A stretch of DNA of 64,000 nucleotides from Massospora cicadina (GCA_022478985.1 JAKSZP010012179.1:1-64000); one strand, 5' to 3'. Counted from the first letter of the stretch, positions 22,700 through 32,820 are shown. Made by a program: numbers and translations. The notes: generated by a model not told the origin, from the letters alone.

Positions 22700-23564
22700 T
22701 GGAAAACAAAGGAAGAAAACTGACCAACAATTTTCTCAGTGCCAGGCAACTGATTAAATAGTGTTTGATTGTGGTGAGTCCAAGCAGGGATCATGTCCCT
22801 CAATTTCATCTAACACGGCGAATTTTTTGGGGAATGGGCAGATAATCTCAAATAGAACTGACATTGAAGAATTTGTTGGCAGGGTGAGTTGCTGTTGGTT
22901 TGACCTTGAACGCCTGAACCAAAGCTTGACTGCATTTATATCAGTTAGAATGATGATATCTGGCCTGACAAGCCATGGGAATTCCCCAAGGCCACCCCAC
23001 CTAGGGGCGGTCCCAATTGGTTGGAAACAGGTTTGGTATGCCCAACCTGCCCATGCCTGGTCACTGGGCCATTCGTTTGGTCAAATGAGCTTTGTCAGCT
23101 GCGACTCCCAATTTTCTGGATAAGAGTTTTGAACTATTGGCAATGGTTTCTAAAGATACCATAAGCACATTAAGGATCATTACCAACAATTTTGGAAGGG
23201 GGTTGGTATTGATGATCATATTGGAGACTGAGTCAAAACCATCCATTCTTTTAGCCAATAATTCAAATTTTATTCCTTTTTTGGCATGTATTTTCCTATT
23301 ATCTGGCTTTGATACCGTTGGTCTCAAATTATATAACATCGATTTGGTGATCTCAGCACAGATTTCCTTAATCTGGCTGACCAGTTTGACCAAGGTGAGC
23401 AAGGGTACTGTGGGAGGGAACCAAAGAGGGAGGGCTGTTACCCAGCGCTCATCTGTCACGTGGGTGAGGTCGCCCTGGGAGATGAGGGATACAGCTTCCC
23501 TCTTCGGCCCCTTTTTATATGGAAACAGAAAGAGCGCCCAATCTATGCACAGGGGACGTTCCAC
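22700..23564 (-). pseudogene. Family X ORF-A, unknown protein (best-preserved copy)
   Basis: The first 167 codons (23061-23564) are uninterrupted. Recognition points shared with the other copies: KKG.KR..V..LI..GDLT.V.DERW.TALP near the start, KLV.QI.EIC about residue 75, a leucine/isoleucine-rich segment (possibly helical or coiled), and LGVA.D..LT..MAQ about residue 160. A frame change follows, and the tail (GLGIPNLFPTNW and further to about 22700) continues in other frames. I do not recognise the family. Cross-copy conservation of residues with base changes at silent positions argues that it was once coding. ATG is not certain. Confidence 0.5.
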
Positions 23565-23590
23565 TGGACTTACACTTGAAACCTAATAAA

Positions 23591-24776
23591 ATAAAATAGA
23601 TCATGATCAAGTATGTCTTTCTCTTTAGAATTTAGGTTTTATAAATATGCCTTATTGTTCACATATGCAATTAAAAAATTATGAAGATTGTTAAGAAGAA
23701 TTTTCTGCAGCTAGCTTTGTTAACTTTCATCTGCTTAAGTGCTTTTTTATTTAAATCTTGTTGCAAGGAAGATGCAAATGCAGCAGCAAAAATCCCTTAT
23801 AATTTTCTTGAAATATAACAATATTAACAATAAGGAAGCCCTTTACATCAGATACTAAAATGTTGGTGAATTTCGAAGGTTGAATAACACAACTACATCT
23901 GCAAGAAAATACATATATATTCAAGCTTTGTATCTATAAAAAGATACTCTCTTATAAAGAAAAATATGCCACAAAGGGCATGGCAGTGTGATGGACCAGG
24001 AGCTGTGGAAACTTGCAATCTGGATATATCAACAACATTTTGCAAAGCCTCCCCATGTCATCATTACCTTTCCGCCAATTTATCTTCTTTAGTGAGCATC
24101 AAGAATGGCAAGATCTTGTCCACAAAATAGACCATTTATGAAAAAAATTCCCTTAGAAGCATCACATACTGGCTAAGAAATGATTCTAGAGCTATAAATT
24201 AATGGTAGTGCTGCCCCATTTGGATTAGTAGCTACCATAAAAGTTTATAATAATAGTAGAAAAACGATAAGTAAACTTACATATAAAACTTTCAATCCCA
24301 AGCTAAGAGAGATTTAGCTAATCAGGAAAATTAATGGATGGTGATTTTGTCATCAAGCATAATAAATTTATCTTTAAGCCAAGATTTTTGGAAATATATT
24401 TAACACCAACTAACCATTAACATACTCCAAAACCATTAAAAGGTTTTGTATTAGGCAAACAACTTGATTCAACTATTACAAAAAACATAATTGACTTTAC
24501 TTGTCAGGTACTCTCTCTCAATTTGCTCACTTTTGGTCAAATCATAGCTTGAAATTTGGTAAAAACAGCTCCACTCATTGTCGCTATAATCAAGTTACCT
24601 ATGTCAATGCATTTGACGCCCGCTTCCTCCTTGTGGGACAGTGGCGCACCACATCCTAATGTTTTCAGCCATTGTGAAATGTGCTTGGGCTGGGTCGGCT
24701 AGCCCTCTGAATCCTTCAGGATGCTATGTCCCGTCTAAGGACTTAGCCTTACATCTTGCCCGAACCCAGGATGTGC
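23591..24776. other. AT-rich DNA, with a GC-richer stretch at 24600-24776
   Basis: Mostly AT-rich with no gene seen. From about 24600 composition rises and leads into family X copy 2. This may be its 5' head, but it does not match the heads of the other copies well. Confidence 0.4.
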
Positions 24777-24801
24777 CTATAAGTCCAGGGGAACATCCCC
24801 T

Positions 24802-25714
24802 TTGCATGACTGGGCGGTTTTCCTATTTCCAAATAAAAAGGGTCTGAAGAGGGCAACTGTACCCCTAATCACCCATGGTGACCTTACCCAAGTGGTAGAT
24901 GAGCGCTGGGCAACAGCGCTCCCTATGAAGATTCCTCCCCTAGTTCCCACGCTTGCCACCATTAAATTAGTTCACCAAATTGAGGAAATATGCACCAAAA
25001 TCATTGTTAAATATCTTCTTCATGAGCAGGAGGGATAATATAAAACTGATGGTGCCAAATCTTCAGTTTGAAGCCAAAATGTCTGAAATCAATGAGAATA
25101 AAGCCTGATGGGTGAGAAATTGATATTTGGGAGGGGACAAGCAACAAATTCTCAGTAAATCTCGCCAATGGCATCAAGCCATTGGGCAGTATGATTGCTG
25201 ATGCAAAACTCCCTCAAAATTGTTGAGGACAATCAATGATGTGCAGGTGTCACCATTGGGTACAGTTGCTGATATTAAGAAACCTACAATTCAGAAATTG
25301 GTATATGTGCTCAATGGAACTCATTTGGCAAAATAAATGCTCCAGTGACTGGGCACAGGTGGGTTGGCCATCCTGAACCAGTTTCTGACCCATTGGTGCC
25401 AACCTATGTGGGGTGGCCCTGGGGGATTCCTGTTGCCCATCAGGCCAGATGCTGTCATGATAAGCAACATAAATACAGTAAAGCCTCAGGCCAGGCGTTC
25501 ACAGATAAAAATGATAGTGACTCGTCCTATTGCTAAATTTTTTGATGTTGTTCAGATTAGATTCATTTCCCCCTCTCTAAAAATTCGCTGGGTTAGGTTG
25601 AATTTGAGGGCACCAATCCCTGCTTTGACAAGTTATCAAATCAAGCACTATTTATTCAGTTGCATTGCACTGAGAAAAATGTTGGTCAATTTTCTTTATT
25701 TTACTTTCCAATAA
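24802..25714 (+). pseudogene. Family X ORF-A (copy 2), broken
   Basis: The N-terminal frame 24802-25038 gives FLFPNKKGLKRATVPLI and GDLTQVVDERWATALP, matching copies 1, 3 and 4. The middle contains stops. The C-terminal frame 25364-25714 (to FLYFTFQ and TAA) gives the end of the protein, which is better kept here than in copy 1 and includes NINTVKPQARRS and IRWVRLNL. The whole would be about 300 residues. No family recognised. Note that reading on from 25714 meets CAATAAAA, a possible poly(A) signal overlapping the stop. Confidence 0.5.
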
Positions 25715-25797
25715 AAATCCCAATGCCCAATTCCAGTTTCTATTATGTTCAAATATAAACACCCCTCCCAAATATATTTATACAACTCACAGAACCC

Positions 25798-26109
25798 ATG
25801 GCTGAGGTTACCTGGTTCATTGCTAGGTTCTTATACATGACAATGTCTCATGGGCGCTTAGTGGCGAAATCCTTTCCTGGTTTCATAACCGTCATGCCAG
25901 CAGCAGTGCCACTAGCATTCTGGCTTGGCGTTTGGGTGCTTCAGCACAGAAACTGGCAGGCCAGTCTAAAAATAACACGCTGTTTTCCTGATATGTTTGA
26001 ACAAAAATTATTCTTAACCATTTCCGCCCTTCTTGTTGATATGAGCGTAGCTGTGGTACTTTTCTCTCAGCTGAATAAGGTTGTGAAAAAGTTCTACTAT
26101 GGCCCATAA
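25798..26109 (+). CDS. Family X ORF-B (copy 2), small hydrophobic protein
   Basis: 103 codons from ATG 25798. The first ~60 align with the other ORF-B copies (FITVMPAAVPLAFWLGVWVL). The C-terminal 40 add another hydrophobic run (LFLTISALLVDMSVAVVLF). Two or three membrane segments are likely. The frame is intact. The extra C-terminus is not shared with copies 1 and 4, so it may be read-through into flanking DNA. Confidence 0.4.
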   Translation: MAEVTWFIARFLYMTMSHGRLVAKSFPGFITVMPAAVPLAFWLGVWVLQHRNWQASLKITRCFPDMFEQKLFLTISALLVDMSVAVVLFSQLNKVVKKFYYGP

Positions 26110-26223
26110 TAGCCTAGTACCTCTCAAATTGCCTAATCCCACCATTCAAAATGGGGTCTTCATGCTAGGAGCCGCCAAGGTGGCCTTGGTGTTAGATCCC
26201 AGCTCTGAATCAATGTCCAATTC

Positions 26224-26327
26224 AATCTCATTAGTCACCATGGACCATTGACCATGTTAGTATATTCTGGCATTCCGCCTTATGAACAGTCTGCTTCTGT
26301 TTTGAACCTAGTGGTTTCCCTCAATCC
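26224..26327 (+). pseudogene. 5' fragment of chromovirus G2, interrupted by G1
   Basis: The plus frame through NLIS..GPLTMLVYSG to VVSLNP at 26327 continues in frame after removal of G1 plus one TSD copy, into 32305 (ST.SSLSTDST). This shows that G1 entered an open reading frame of G2 just upstream of the protease. No gag knuckle is visible, and the LTR on this side was not found. Confidence 0.6.
26323..26327. repeat. TSD of G1, left copy
   Basis: AATCC, repeated exactly at 32300-32304, directly outside the two LTRs. Confidence 0.85.
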
Positions 26328-27153
26328 TGTGACGGTTGAGGTCTATCCTCAGCATCACATTGCCCTGATCTTTGGTAAGACAGGGCAGGCTGTGTCTGTA
26401 TGTATGGAGGAGGATGGGGCGTTGGTTCTGGCAAGGACGCCTAAGGGGCCGGAGCTTGGAGTAGGCCAAGGAGCAAGATGGGCGTCCAAGTCAGAACAAA
26501 ACGGAAAATGAGTAAAATGGGTAGTTTCGAGATTTGATTTGGATTTGAATCAAGAATGGAATGAAATGGGTGCTTGGGAGTTTCGCGGTTCGATTGGGAT
26601 TCAAAATGGAACTGGCGCGGAACCGTTGAGGATTGGAACTGGCATGAAACCATTGAGTAAAGATTCCGCGATCCTGCTGTAAAGTTTACACCAAACATCA
26701 TTCAAGTGGGCACCATAAGCTTATATTATATTTTATTTTAGCTTTTAACATGTGTATATAGGGAAGGAACTGGGAGCTGGAGGATCCTCAGTTCTGTTTT
26801 CTATCAACTTGGCTAAATATTAAATAAAAGAACCTAAAATTCATATATTTATAATTTGGGTTTATTTTAAAGATATTGCCTAACTGCAGCCATGTTTGGC
26901 TTAAATCAACAAGAATTGGACTTTGAGAGTGAGCTTGGGAGGGCTATTGCCTCCCTCTATACCTTGTCTTGGAGTCAAGGCATGTTGCTGGGGTTAAGTA
27001 TACTTAAAACTGTCTTCCAGGGGGTGCTTGTTCAATCTTGTAGCGCGCGCACCAGGAGAGTAGTATCAGGAGTCCTGTCAGCCCTATGGTCTTTAACATG
27101 GATCGTGTTGCCCGACTCATTCGTGGCTCATTGGAAGGAGCCAGTGCGTTACA
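26328..27153 (+). repeat. G1 5' LTR
   Basis: TGTGACGG...GTTACA, 826 bp. Contains the putative TATA box and poly(A) signal listed separately, and from 26892 the start of the gag frame. Confidence 0.92.
26755..26828 (+). promoter_or_regulatory. G1 LTR promoter and poly(A) signal
   Basis: gtgtatatagggaagg (TATA-like, 26755-26760) followed about 65 bases later by aataaa (26823-26828) marks a plausible U3/R region. The same spacing is kept in the 3' LTR. Inferred from motif order only. Confidence 0.5.
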
Positions 27154-27905
27154 TTAAACAGAACTCATTTACTTTCCTGTCGTTGTGGTGGCAAGCAAAA
27201 GAGGTGCCAGAAGAAGTTGTGTTTCCAAAGTGGTATAACCATACTGCAACAATCTTGATGGTGATATTCTCCACCGCCTTTTTGCTTCATGAATTATACC
27301 AGGCTTTAGAGTGTGTGTCCTGGGATGGTGGGAAAGTGGTAGGGCCTGGGAAGGACAAAGGAAGAATTCCCACGGTTTTAAAATCGGAAGACTTGGAACT
27401 GATCCACCAGACGTTTAGTTGGGTTCAGTTTCAGGGACGTTTGACAAAGGCAGCGGGCGGAGAGGATTCGTTTGCCTTGCAGTTAAGTCAGGTTCTGTTG
27501 GCACTTCCAGTAAAGCAGTCAAACTGGGTGCAAGAACTTTTAGAAGAGCAGTCAGGGTTACCCGTATCAGTGGAGGAATGTCTGTATTGGATTGACCGTG
27601 CAGCATGTCCAGATGAGACGCAGGATTCGGCCTGGGCGGCTTTACTGCAGTGTGGTCAAGGGAAGAAGTCAGTGGAGGAGTATGGCCAGATGTTCCGCGC
27701 ATTGGAAAGAGCAGCAAAGGCACCTGAGTCTCAGCTCCCACGCATGTTTCGCCAAAACTTGCGAGCTGATTTATTATTGGCAATGGTGGCGGTGAAACCT
27801 GCAGCGACGTTGGAGGAAGAGGTGGGTTTAGCCTTGCAGGTAGAGCGACAGTTGAGTTTGGTATGGGCCCGTCAGGAATTTGTGCGACCCCCAGGGGGAT
27901 TCTGA
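26892..27905 (+). CDS. gag: G1 gag polyprotein (capsid region)
   Basis: 337 codons from ATG 26892, which lies inside the 5' LTR; an internal start after 27153 is possible. The retrotransposon-gag core is about residues 195-325: WVQELLEEQSG, ACPDETQDSAWAALLQCGQG, SVEEYGQMFRAL, LPRMFRQNLRADLLLAMV and LEEEVGLALQVERQL. No CCHC knuckle was found, as in several chromoviruses. Ends at TGA 27903-27905, after which the same frame stays open to 28304. A neighbouring relative (G4) has the same region at 52576-52968. Confidence 0.8.
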   Translation: MFGLNQQELDFESELGRAIASLYTLSWSQGMLLGLSILKTVFQGVLVQSCSARTRRVVSGVLSALWSLTWIVLPDSFVAHWKEPVRYIKQNSFTFLSLWWQAKEVPEEVVFPKWYNHTATILMVIFSTAFLLHELYQALECVSWDGGKVVGPGKDKGRIPTVLKSEDLELIHQTFSWVQFQGRLTKAAGGEDSFALQLSQVLLALPVKQSNWVQELLEEQSGLPVSVEECLYWIDRAACPDETQDSAWAALLQCGQGKKSVEEYGQMFRALERAAKAPESQLPRMFRQNLRADLLLAMVAVKPAATLEEEVGLALQVERQLSLVWARQEFVRPPGGF

Positions 27906-28777
27906 GGACAGAGTGGTGGAAGAAGGGCAGGTTCAGAGCCCATACATGGTTCTAAGGGGTTTAGCTATGTGGAGGAAGGAAAGAAGAGTCAAGGAAATCC
28001 TGAGGGTATGGTTGAGGTGCGGGAGACAGGGATTCCCATCAAGATTACCGCTCAGGATCTTGAGGCTCAGAATAAGAAGGCTCCTTATAATTTTTGCAAG
28101 AAGCCAGTGAATCCGGTGCCTCAAAATAAACCGCTTACTTCATCTTATCCTTATCTGATTTTGCCCGTCAATGTGCTTGTGGGGGATGAAGGAAGGGATT
28201 GCGGTGAAGTTCTAGCTTTGATTGACGCCAGAGCTGGGGAAAATTATGTTGAGGAAAGTGGGCAAGAATCCATGGATTGTCATTACAGAAGGATGGATGG
28301 GTGACGTTGGCAGACGCCTCCAAAAAAACGGCAGTATGGCGAGTGCAGGCCAAGGTCCTGTTGAGGCAAGGCCCAGAGGTATTCAGGGAGGAGTTTCACG
28401 CCATAGCTCACCTGCCACATTCGGTGGTGCTGGGGATGAGATGGTGGCACCATTTCTGCCCACAGTTTGATATGAAGAGAGAGAGGGTTCTGTTGTCGCC
28501 TAGAGGTCAGGGGACGTGTGAATGGACGTTTCAGCCCCAAGGTTCGTTGGTGAAGCACATGGGTGGAATCACCTCAGGTGTGCCAGTGGAAGGATTGCCG
28601 AGGGAGTATCAGGATTTTGCGGAGGTGTTTGAGCCTAAAGGTGATGCGCCTTTTTCGCCTACAGGGGATTTTGCATTTGAATTCCGGTTCAAGGAAGGCT
28701 CTGAGTTACCAAAGGGCTGTCCAGTCTATCCATTGAATCCCTTGGGCCCGAGAGGCATTGGAGGATTATGTCCATAA
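27906..28777 (+). pseudogene. pol: G1 protease and start of RT
   Basis: Frame 27906-28304 contains ALIDARAGENYV at 28224-28235, where retropepsins have D-S/T-G-A. Frame 28277-28777 gives the protease end (HSVVLGMRWWHHF) and the RT lead-in (EYQDFAEVF, FRFKEGSELPKG, VYPL). The usual Gly of DTG is Arg (AGA). The same substitution occurs in G2 and G4. There is one frame change near 28280 and another near 28780. Processing of Gag-Pol would be its normal role. Confidence 0.7.
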
Positions 28778-28797
28778 GATGCTGGATATGGGTTTGA

Positions 28798-29472
28798 TTG
28801 TGCCTTCCAAGTCGCCGGCGGTTTCGCCAGTCCTGTTGGTTCCCAAGTCAGGGGGAGTTACGTCCTTGTGTTGATTTTCGACGCCTTAATGAGGTGATGG
28901 AACCTGACCCCTATCCAATGCCACTCATGGAGAACATTCTGCCCATGATCTACGGGTGTGGGGTGTTCACCAAATTGGATTTGGTGGACGCTTTCAATCA
29001 AATTCCTGTTCGCCCTGAGCACCAGCGGTATACGGCATTCAAATTTCATCTGGGAAACTTTGAGTACAGGGTTATGCCATTTGGGCTACGCAATGCCCCT
29101 GCAGTTTTCCAGCGCATGATTGATCATGTATTGGGGGACTAAGTGGGTAGGTGTTGTGTTGCTTATATGGATGACATCCTGGTGCTTTCCAGATCAGCAC
29201 AGGACCATGTGAGGGATGTGAGAAGTGTGTTGGAGGTGGTTAGGAACGCAAGCTTGAAGTTGAAGCTGTTCAAGTGCGAGTTCAATAAGGAATTGGTGTC
29301 CTTCCTAGGAAACGTGGTCCTCCAAGAAGGGATAGCGATCTGTCCTGATAAGTTGCGGGCGTTGCGGGAATGGAAGGCTCCTGGGAATAGGACTGAAGTG
29401 CGAAGCTTTTTGGGGGTGGTGAATTTCGTGTGGAGGTTTTTAGGGATCTGGCCCAATGGGCTGTGCCGTTGA
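28798..29472 (+). pseudogene. pol: G1 reverse transcriptase domain, one internal TAA
   Basis: RT blocks: ELRPCVDFRRLNEV, FTKLDLVDAFNQI (first Asp), YRVMPFGLRNAPAVFQ, active site YMDD (29164-29175), VSFLGNVV. The frame is continuous except for TAA at 29140-29142, where relatives suggest Gln (CAA to TAA). It ends at 29472 through a frameshift into the RNase H frame starting near 29430. Confidence 0.88.
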
Positions 29473-30000
29473 CAAGACTGACGGGAAACATGCCGTTCGT
29501 TTGGGGGGAGGCTGAGGAGAGGGCATTTCAGCAAGTGAAGACGAGTCTGTTGACAGCACCAGTTCTGGCACACCCTGACCCAAACAAACCATTCGTGGTA
29601 GAGACTGACGCATCAAATTTTGTACTTGGAGCCGTGTTGTTGCAGGAGGGTAAGGATGGGGTTGAACATCCTGTCTGTTACTTCAGTCAGAAGATGGCAC
29701 CAGCTGAAACCAACTATCCAGTTTACGATAAGGAACTTTTGGCAATAGTTGCAGCTTTAGGGGAGTGGTAACACCACCCATTGTATGCCAGGCACCCAGT
29801 GGTCATCCAAACGGACCATCGAGCCTTAGAATACTATAAGTCCCCACGCCTGATGAACCAGAGGCAGGCCTGGTGGCACTTAGAGTTGGTTCAATATGAC
29901 CTGCGGATTGAATACAAGCTGGGAAAACAAAATAACTTGCCAGATTTATTGAGCCGTGATTCTGGACTGATGTTTTCTGATGAGGAGTTGAGGAATTTCA
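29430..30000 (+). pseudogene. pol: G1 RNase H domain
   Basis: FVVETDASNFVLGAVLLQEG (first catalytic Asp), HPVCYFSQKM, YPVYDKELLAIV (Glu), then after TAA at 29769 the same frame continues with VIQTDHRALEYY and LVQYDLRIEYKLGKQN, then the LPDLLSR motif before integrase. The relative G4 has CAA (Gln) at the stop position, so TAA looks like a C-to-T change. Confidence 0.85.
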
Positions 30001-30434
30001 ATACAGCCACAATGTTGCCACAGAACCTATTTGCAACAATCCAGGGCTGGAGAGAAGGAATGGCAGGAAGAATCTGGACTGCACAGCAAAGATGTGAGCT
30101 GGGCCAACGGATAAGAGATGGGACAAGAGAAGGTGAGGCAAGCAGGGGGCATGCAGGATTCTCGGTTCAGGGTGGTATCATACGCCATGAGGGAAGGATT
30201 TGGGTCCCTGTGAAGATTCTGCAACAAGAGGTAATTGCAGCTAATCAAGACCATCCTCTGGCAGGTCATCCCGGTCAAGAGAAGATGTTAGATCTTGTTC
30301 GCTGTCACTATTTGAGGAGAGGTGTGGGTGCAGTGGTGCGGAAGTATGTTTCACATTGTGTGGTTTGCGCCAGGGCAAAGGCCCAACAGGTAGCACTGGG
30401 GGGGGGAATTGAAGCCGCTTCAAATTCCTTCTAG
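30001..30434 (+). pseudogene. pol: G1 integrase N-terminal zinc-binding region
   Basis: HPLAGHPGQEKML...CHYL...YVSHCVVCARAK supplies the H-H-C-C set of gypsy integrases. It is continuous in frame with the RNase H end (29781-30434). The frame shifts near 30420 in a run of eight or more G bases, a site where a length error would be easy. Confidence 0.8.
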
Positions 30435-30804
30435 GCCATGGTCCTCAGTGAGTGTGGACTTCATCACAGGACTGCCCAAGTCACAGGGGATGGATGCCTT
30501 GATGGTGGTGGTGGATCGCCTGACTAAATATGCAGAGTTTTTCCCTTGTTGGTCAACCATTTCTGCAAAGGTGGCAGGACAGATTTTTGTAAATGAGGTT
30601 TTCTCCAGACATGGGGTGCCTGAAGAGATTGTGTCGGATCATGGTCCACAATTTACATCTAAATTTTGGCTCCACATGTTGGGGAACCTAAAGATCAAGG
30701 CTTGCCATTCGTCAGCATACCATCCTCAGTCAGACGGCCAAACTGAGAGAGTAAAACAGATATTGGAGCAATATTTGAGGTGCTGTTTCAGGAAGGCAGG
30801 ATGA
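30409..30804 (+). pseudogene. pol: G1 integrase catalytic core
   Basis: Catalytic triad: SVDFITGLP (D), IVSDHGPQFTS (D), and HPQSDGQTERV (E), with normal spacing. The frame is open over 131 codons and ends with a shift near 30800. Confidence 0.9.
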
Positions 30805-30817
30805 CTGGGTATATTGG

Positions 30818-31474
30818 GTGAAGCTGGCTCAATTTGCTTATAACAATCATAAGCATTCATCCACGGGTAAGACCCCGTTTTTCGCAAATCACAGCCAACA
30901 CCCAGAGGGTATGGGGCCCAGGGAGCAAGGTCAGAATCCAGCGGCAGATGAGCTGTCGCGAGATACCCGGGACACCCTGGAGCTCCTGAAGAAGAATTTG
31001 GTGGTGGCGGTCGCGGCTCAGAAGAGGAAGGCGGACCAGCATAGATCTGAAGGTAGAGCTTTCAAGAGAGGTGATTGGGTCTTGGTGAATGCTTGGAACT
31101 ATGCCTTGCCTGTAAGAAGCCGGAAATCGGGGCCAGTGGCGTTAGGCCCATACCAGGTAGTGAGGGCGGTGAACGAGGTGGCATTTGAGCTGAAGCTCCC
31201 AGAAGGGTCAAGAGCCCATCCGGTGTTGCATGTATTGCAGCTCAAGCCATTCTTTGGCCAGCCACCTGAAAGGGTTTCTCCTTTATTTCCAGCTGGAGGA
31301 GGAGCCAAAGAGTATGAAGTTGAGGAGATTCTTGACACCAAAGTGGTGCGAGGACGTCAGTCATTCTTGGTACGTTGGGTGGGTCATCCTATTGAGGAGT
31401 CCACATGGCAGTCAGCTAGGGATTGTGCCCGATGTCCTGAGAAAATCCAAGAGTTCTTCCTGTCTAGGGGGTGA
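30818..31474 (+). CDS. pol: G1 integrase C-terminus with GPY/F module and chromodomain
   Basis: Begins with LAQFAYNNHKHSSTGKTPF, then a basic linker, GPVALGPYQVVRAVNEVAFELKLP (GPY/F), and a chromodomain about residues 160-215: YEVEEILDTK, FLVRWVGHPIEESTW, and CPEKIQEFF. The chromodomain has the aromatic cage set Y, W, W/F-type residues in their usual order. In chromoviruses this module directs integration to heterochromatin-marked nucleosomes. The stop TGA directly abuts the 3' LTR, so the polypurine run (AGGGGG) overlaps the last codons. Confidence 0.88.
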   Translation: MKLAQFAYNNHKHSSTGKTPFFANHSQHPEGMGPREQGQNPAADELSRDTRDTLELLKKNLVVAVAAQKRKADQHRSEGRAFKRGDWVLVNAWNYALPVRSRKSGPVALGPYQVVRAVNEVAFELKLPEGSRAHPVLHVLQLKPFFGQPPERVSPLFPAGGGAKEYEVEEILDTKVVRGRQSFLVRWVGHPIEESTWQSARDCARCPEKIQEFFLSRG

Positions 31475-32299
31475 CGTGACGGTTGAGGTCTATCCTCAAC
31501 ATCACATTGCCCTGATCTTTGGTAAGACAGGGCAGGCTGTGTCTGTATGTATGGAGGAGGAGGGGGCGTTGGTTCTGGAAAGGACGCCTAAGGGGCCGGA
31601 GCTTGGAGTAGGCCAAGGAGCAAGATGGGCGTCCAAGTCAGAACAAAACGGAAAACGAGTAAAATGGGTAGTTTCGAGATTTGATTTGGATTTGAATCAA
31701 GAATGGAATGAAATGGGTGCTTGGGAGTTTCGCGGTTTGATTGGGATTCAAAATGGAACTGGCGCGGAACCGTTGAGGATTGGAACTGGCACGAAACCAT
31801 TGAGTAAAGATTCCGCGATCCTGCTGTAAAGTTTACACCAAACATCATTCAAGTGGGCACCATAAGCTTATATTATATTTTATTTTAGCTTTTAACCTGT
31901 GTATATAGGGAAGGAACTGGGAGCTGGAGGCTCCTCAGTTCTGTTTTCTATCAACTTGGCTAAATATTAAATAAAAGAACCTAAAATTCATATATTTATA
32001 ATTTGGGTTTATTTTAAAGATATTGCCTAACTGCAGCCATGTTTGGCTTAAATCAACAAGAATTGGACTTTGAGAGTGAGCTTGGGAGGGCTATTGCCTC
32101 CCTCTATACCTTGTCTTGGAGTCAAGGCATGTTGCTGGGGTTAAGTATACTTGCAACTGTCTTCAGGGGGTGCTTGTCCAATCTTGTAGCGCGCGCACCA
32201 GGAGAGTAGTATCAGGAGTCCTGTCAGCCCTATGGTCTTTAACATGGATCGTGTTGCCCAACTCATTCGTGGCTCATTGGAAGGAGCCAGTGCGTTACA
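31475..32299 (+). repeat. G1 3' LTR
   Basis: 825 bp, near-identical to the 5' LTR. The first base is C where the 5' LTR has T. Preceded by AGGGGG-TGA. In this copy the gag start frame (ATG 32039) closes early because one base is missing in the 'cttcaggggg' run. Confidence 0.92.
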
Positions 32300-32304
32300 A
32301 ATCC
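32300..32304. repeat. TSD of G1, right copy
   Basis: AATCC, matching 26323-26327. Confidence 0.85.
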
Positions 32305-32820
32305 TAGTACCATCTCTTCCTTATCTACAGACTCAACTATAGCTGCCAGTAAAGAGAAATTTGCCTACTTTTTATTGCCAATGAAAATAAGTATCAGAGC
32401 TCACCACGTGTCCTTTGAGGCATTGGTGGACACTAGAGCAACGGGGAATTTTATGAGTGTAAATCTAGCTCGCCAGTTGGAGATTGACCTGGACTTGGGT
32501 CCTATGGTGATGGTCGTTTCATTGGCCTCCTAACCATCATACCTAGTTAGATGCCCAGTACTTTCTCTATTCTTCGGTTCAGCTTTTGCAATTAGTTCTC
32601 CACAATGTCAAACTTGGTATTTCTGGTAATATTAGGGGTAGGTTGGTTGCTTCAACACCATGTTATAATTTCTCTGGAGTCCAATATGTTATCATTTGCT
32701 AATGATCAACTGAAAGACGAGTTTCCCTTAGTGGATACTCTTAAAAAACTCAAGGCCGCAGCTCCATCACTTCCCTTGTTTCCCCTGAAGACCTTCATTC
32801 GGATTTTCTTGAGGCATTAA
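32305..32820 (+). pseudogene. pol: G2 protease
   Basis: FLLPMKISIRAHHVSFEALVDTRA is the retropepsin N-terminus; the active-site motif reads DTRA at 32429-32440. A TAA at 32531-32533 follows LAS and precedes PSYL, probably Gln once. The end of the fold (LVILGVGWL) is in another frame near 32620. Confidence 0.7.

Larger units (their letters stand above)
21792..23590 (-). mobile_element. Family X copy 1 (minus strand), RT-less unclassified element
   Basis: Reading leftwards: start block around GTCCAGTGGAACGTCCCC (about 23575), ORF-A (22700-23564), an AT-rich spacer, hydrophobic ORF-B (22427-22663), then a C-terminal remnant of the ORF1-like protein (21885-22260). It ends in a block related to CCATCCCCTGGTCAACGTAC plus an A-rich tail (21792-21822). 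Related sequence occurs at 24777-26230, 35735-38960 and 40963-42415. No transposase or RT is seen. The A-rich 3' end suggests retroposition. Confidence 0.65.
24777..26223 (+). mobile_element. Family X copy 2 (plus strand)
   Basis: Begins around AAGTCCAGGGGAACATCCCC and carries ORF-A (24802-25714, broken), a CCAATAAAAA block right at the ORF-A end, and ORF-B (25798-26109). Module C and the CCATCCCCTGG tail are missing. Downstream comes DNA that appears to belong to chromovirus G2. The exact right end is uncertain. Confidence 0.6.
26328..32299 (+). mobile_element. G1: young Ty3/gypsy chromovirus (5.97 kb) with paired LTRs
   Basis: LTRs at 26328-27153 and 31475-32299 differ at only about a dozen positions by eye. 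5-bp TSD AATCC. Order: gag, protease, RT, RNase H, integrase with C-terminal chromodomain, the last marking the Chromoviridae branch. All catalytic residues of RT (YMDD) and integrase (D, D, E) are visible. Breaks: an in-frame TGA between gag and protease, TAA at 29140 and 29769, and frame changes near 28280, 28780, 29440, 30420 and 30805. The similarity of its LTRs makes it the youngest LTR insertion here. Confidence 0.93.

Noticed and set aside
23092..23586. Plus-strand 164-codon frame at 23092-23586
   Set aside because: It is antisense to ORF-A of family X copy 1, whose residues recur in the other copies while this frame's do not.
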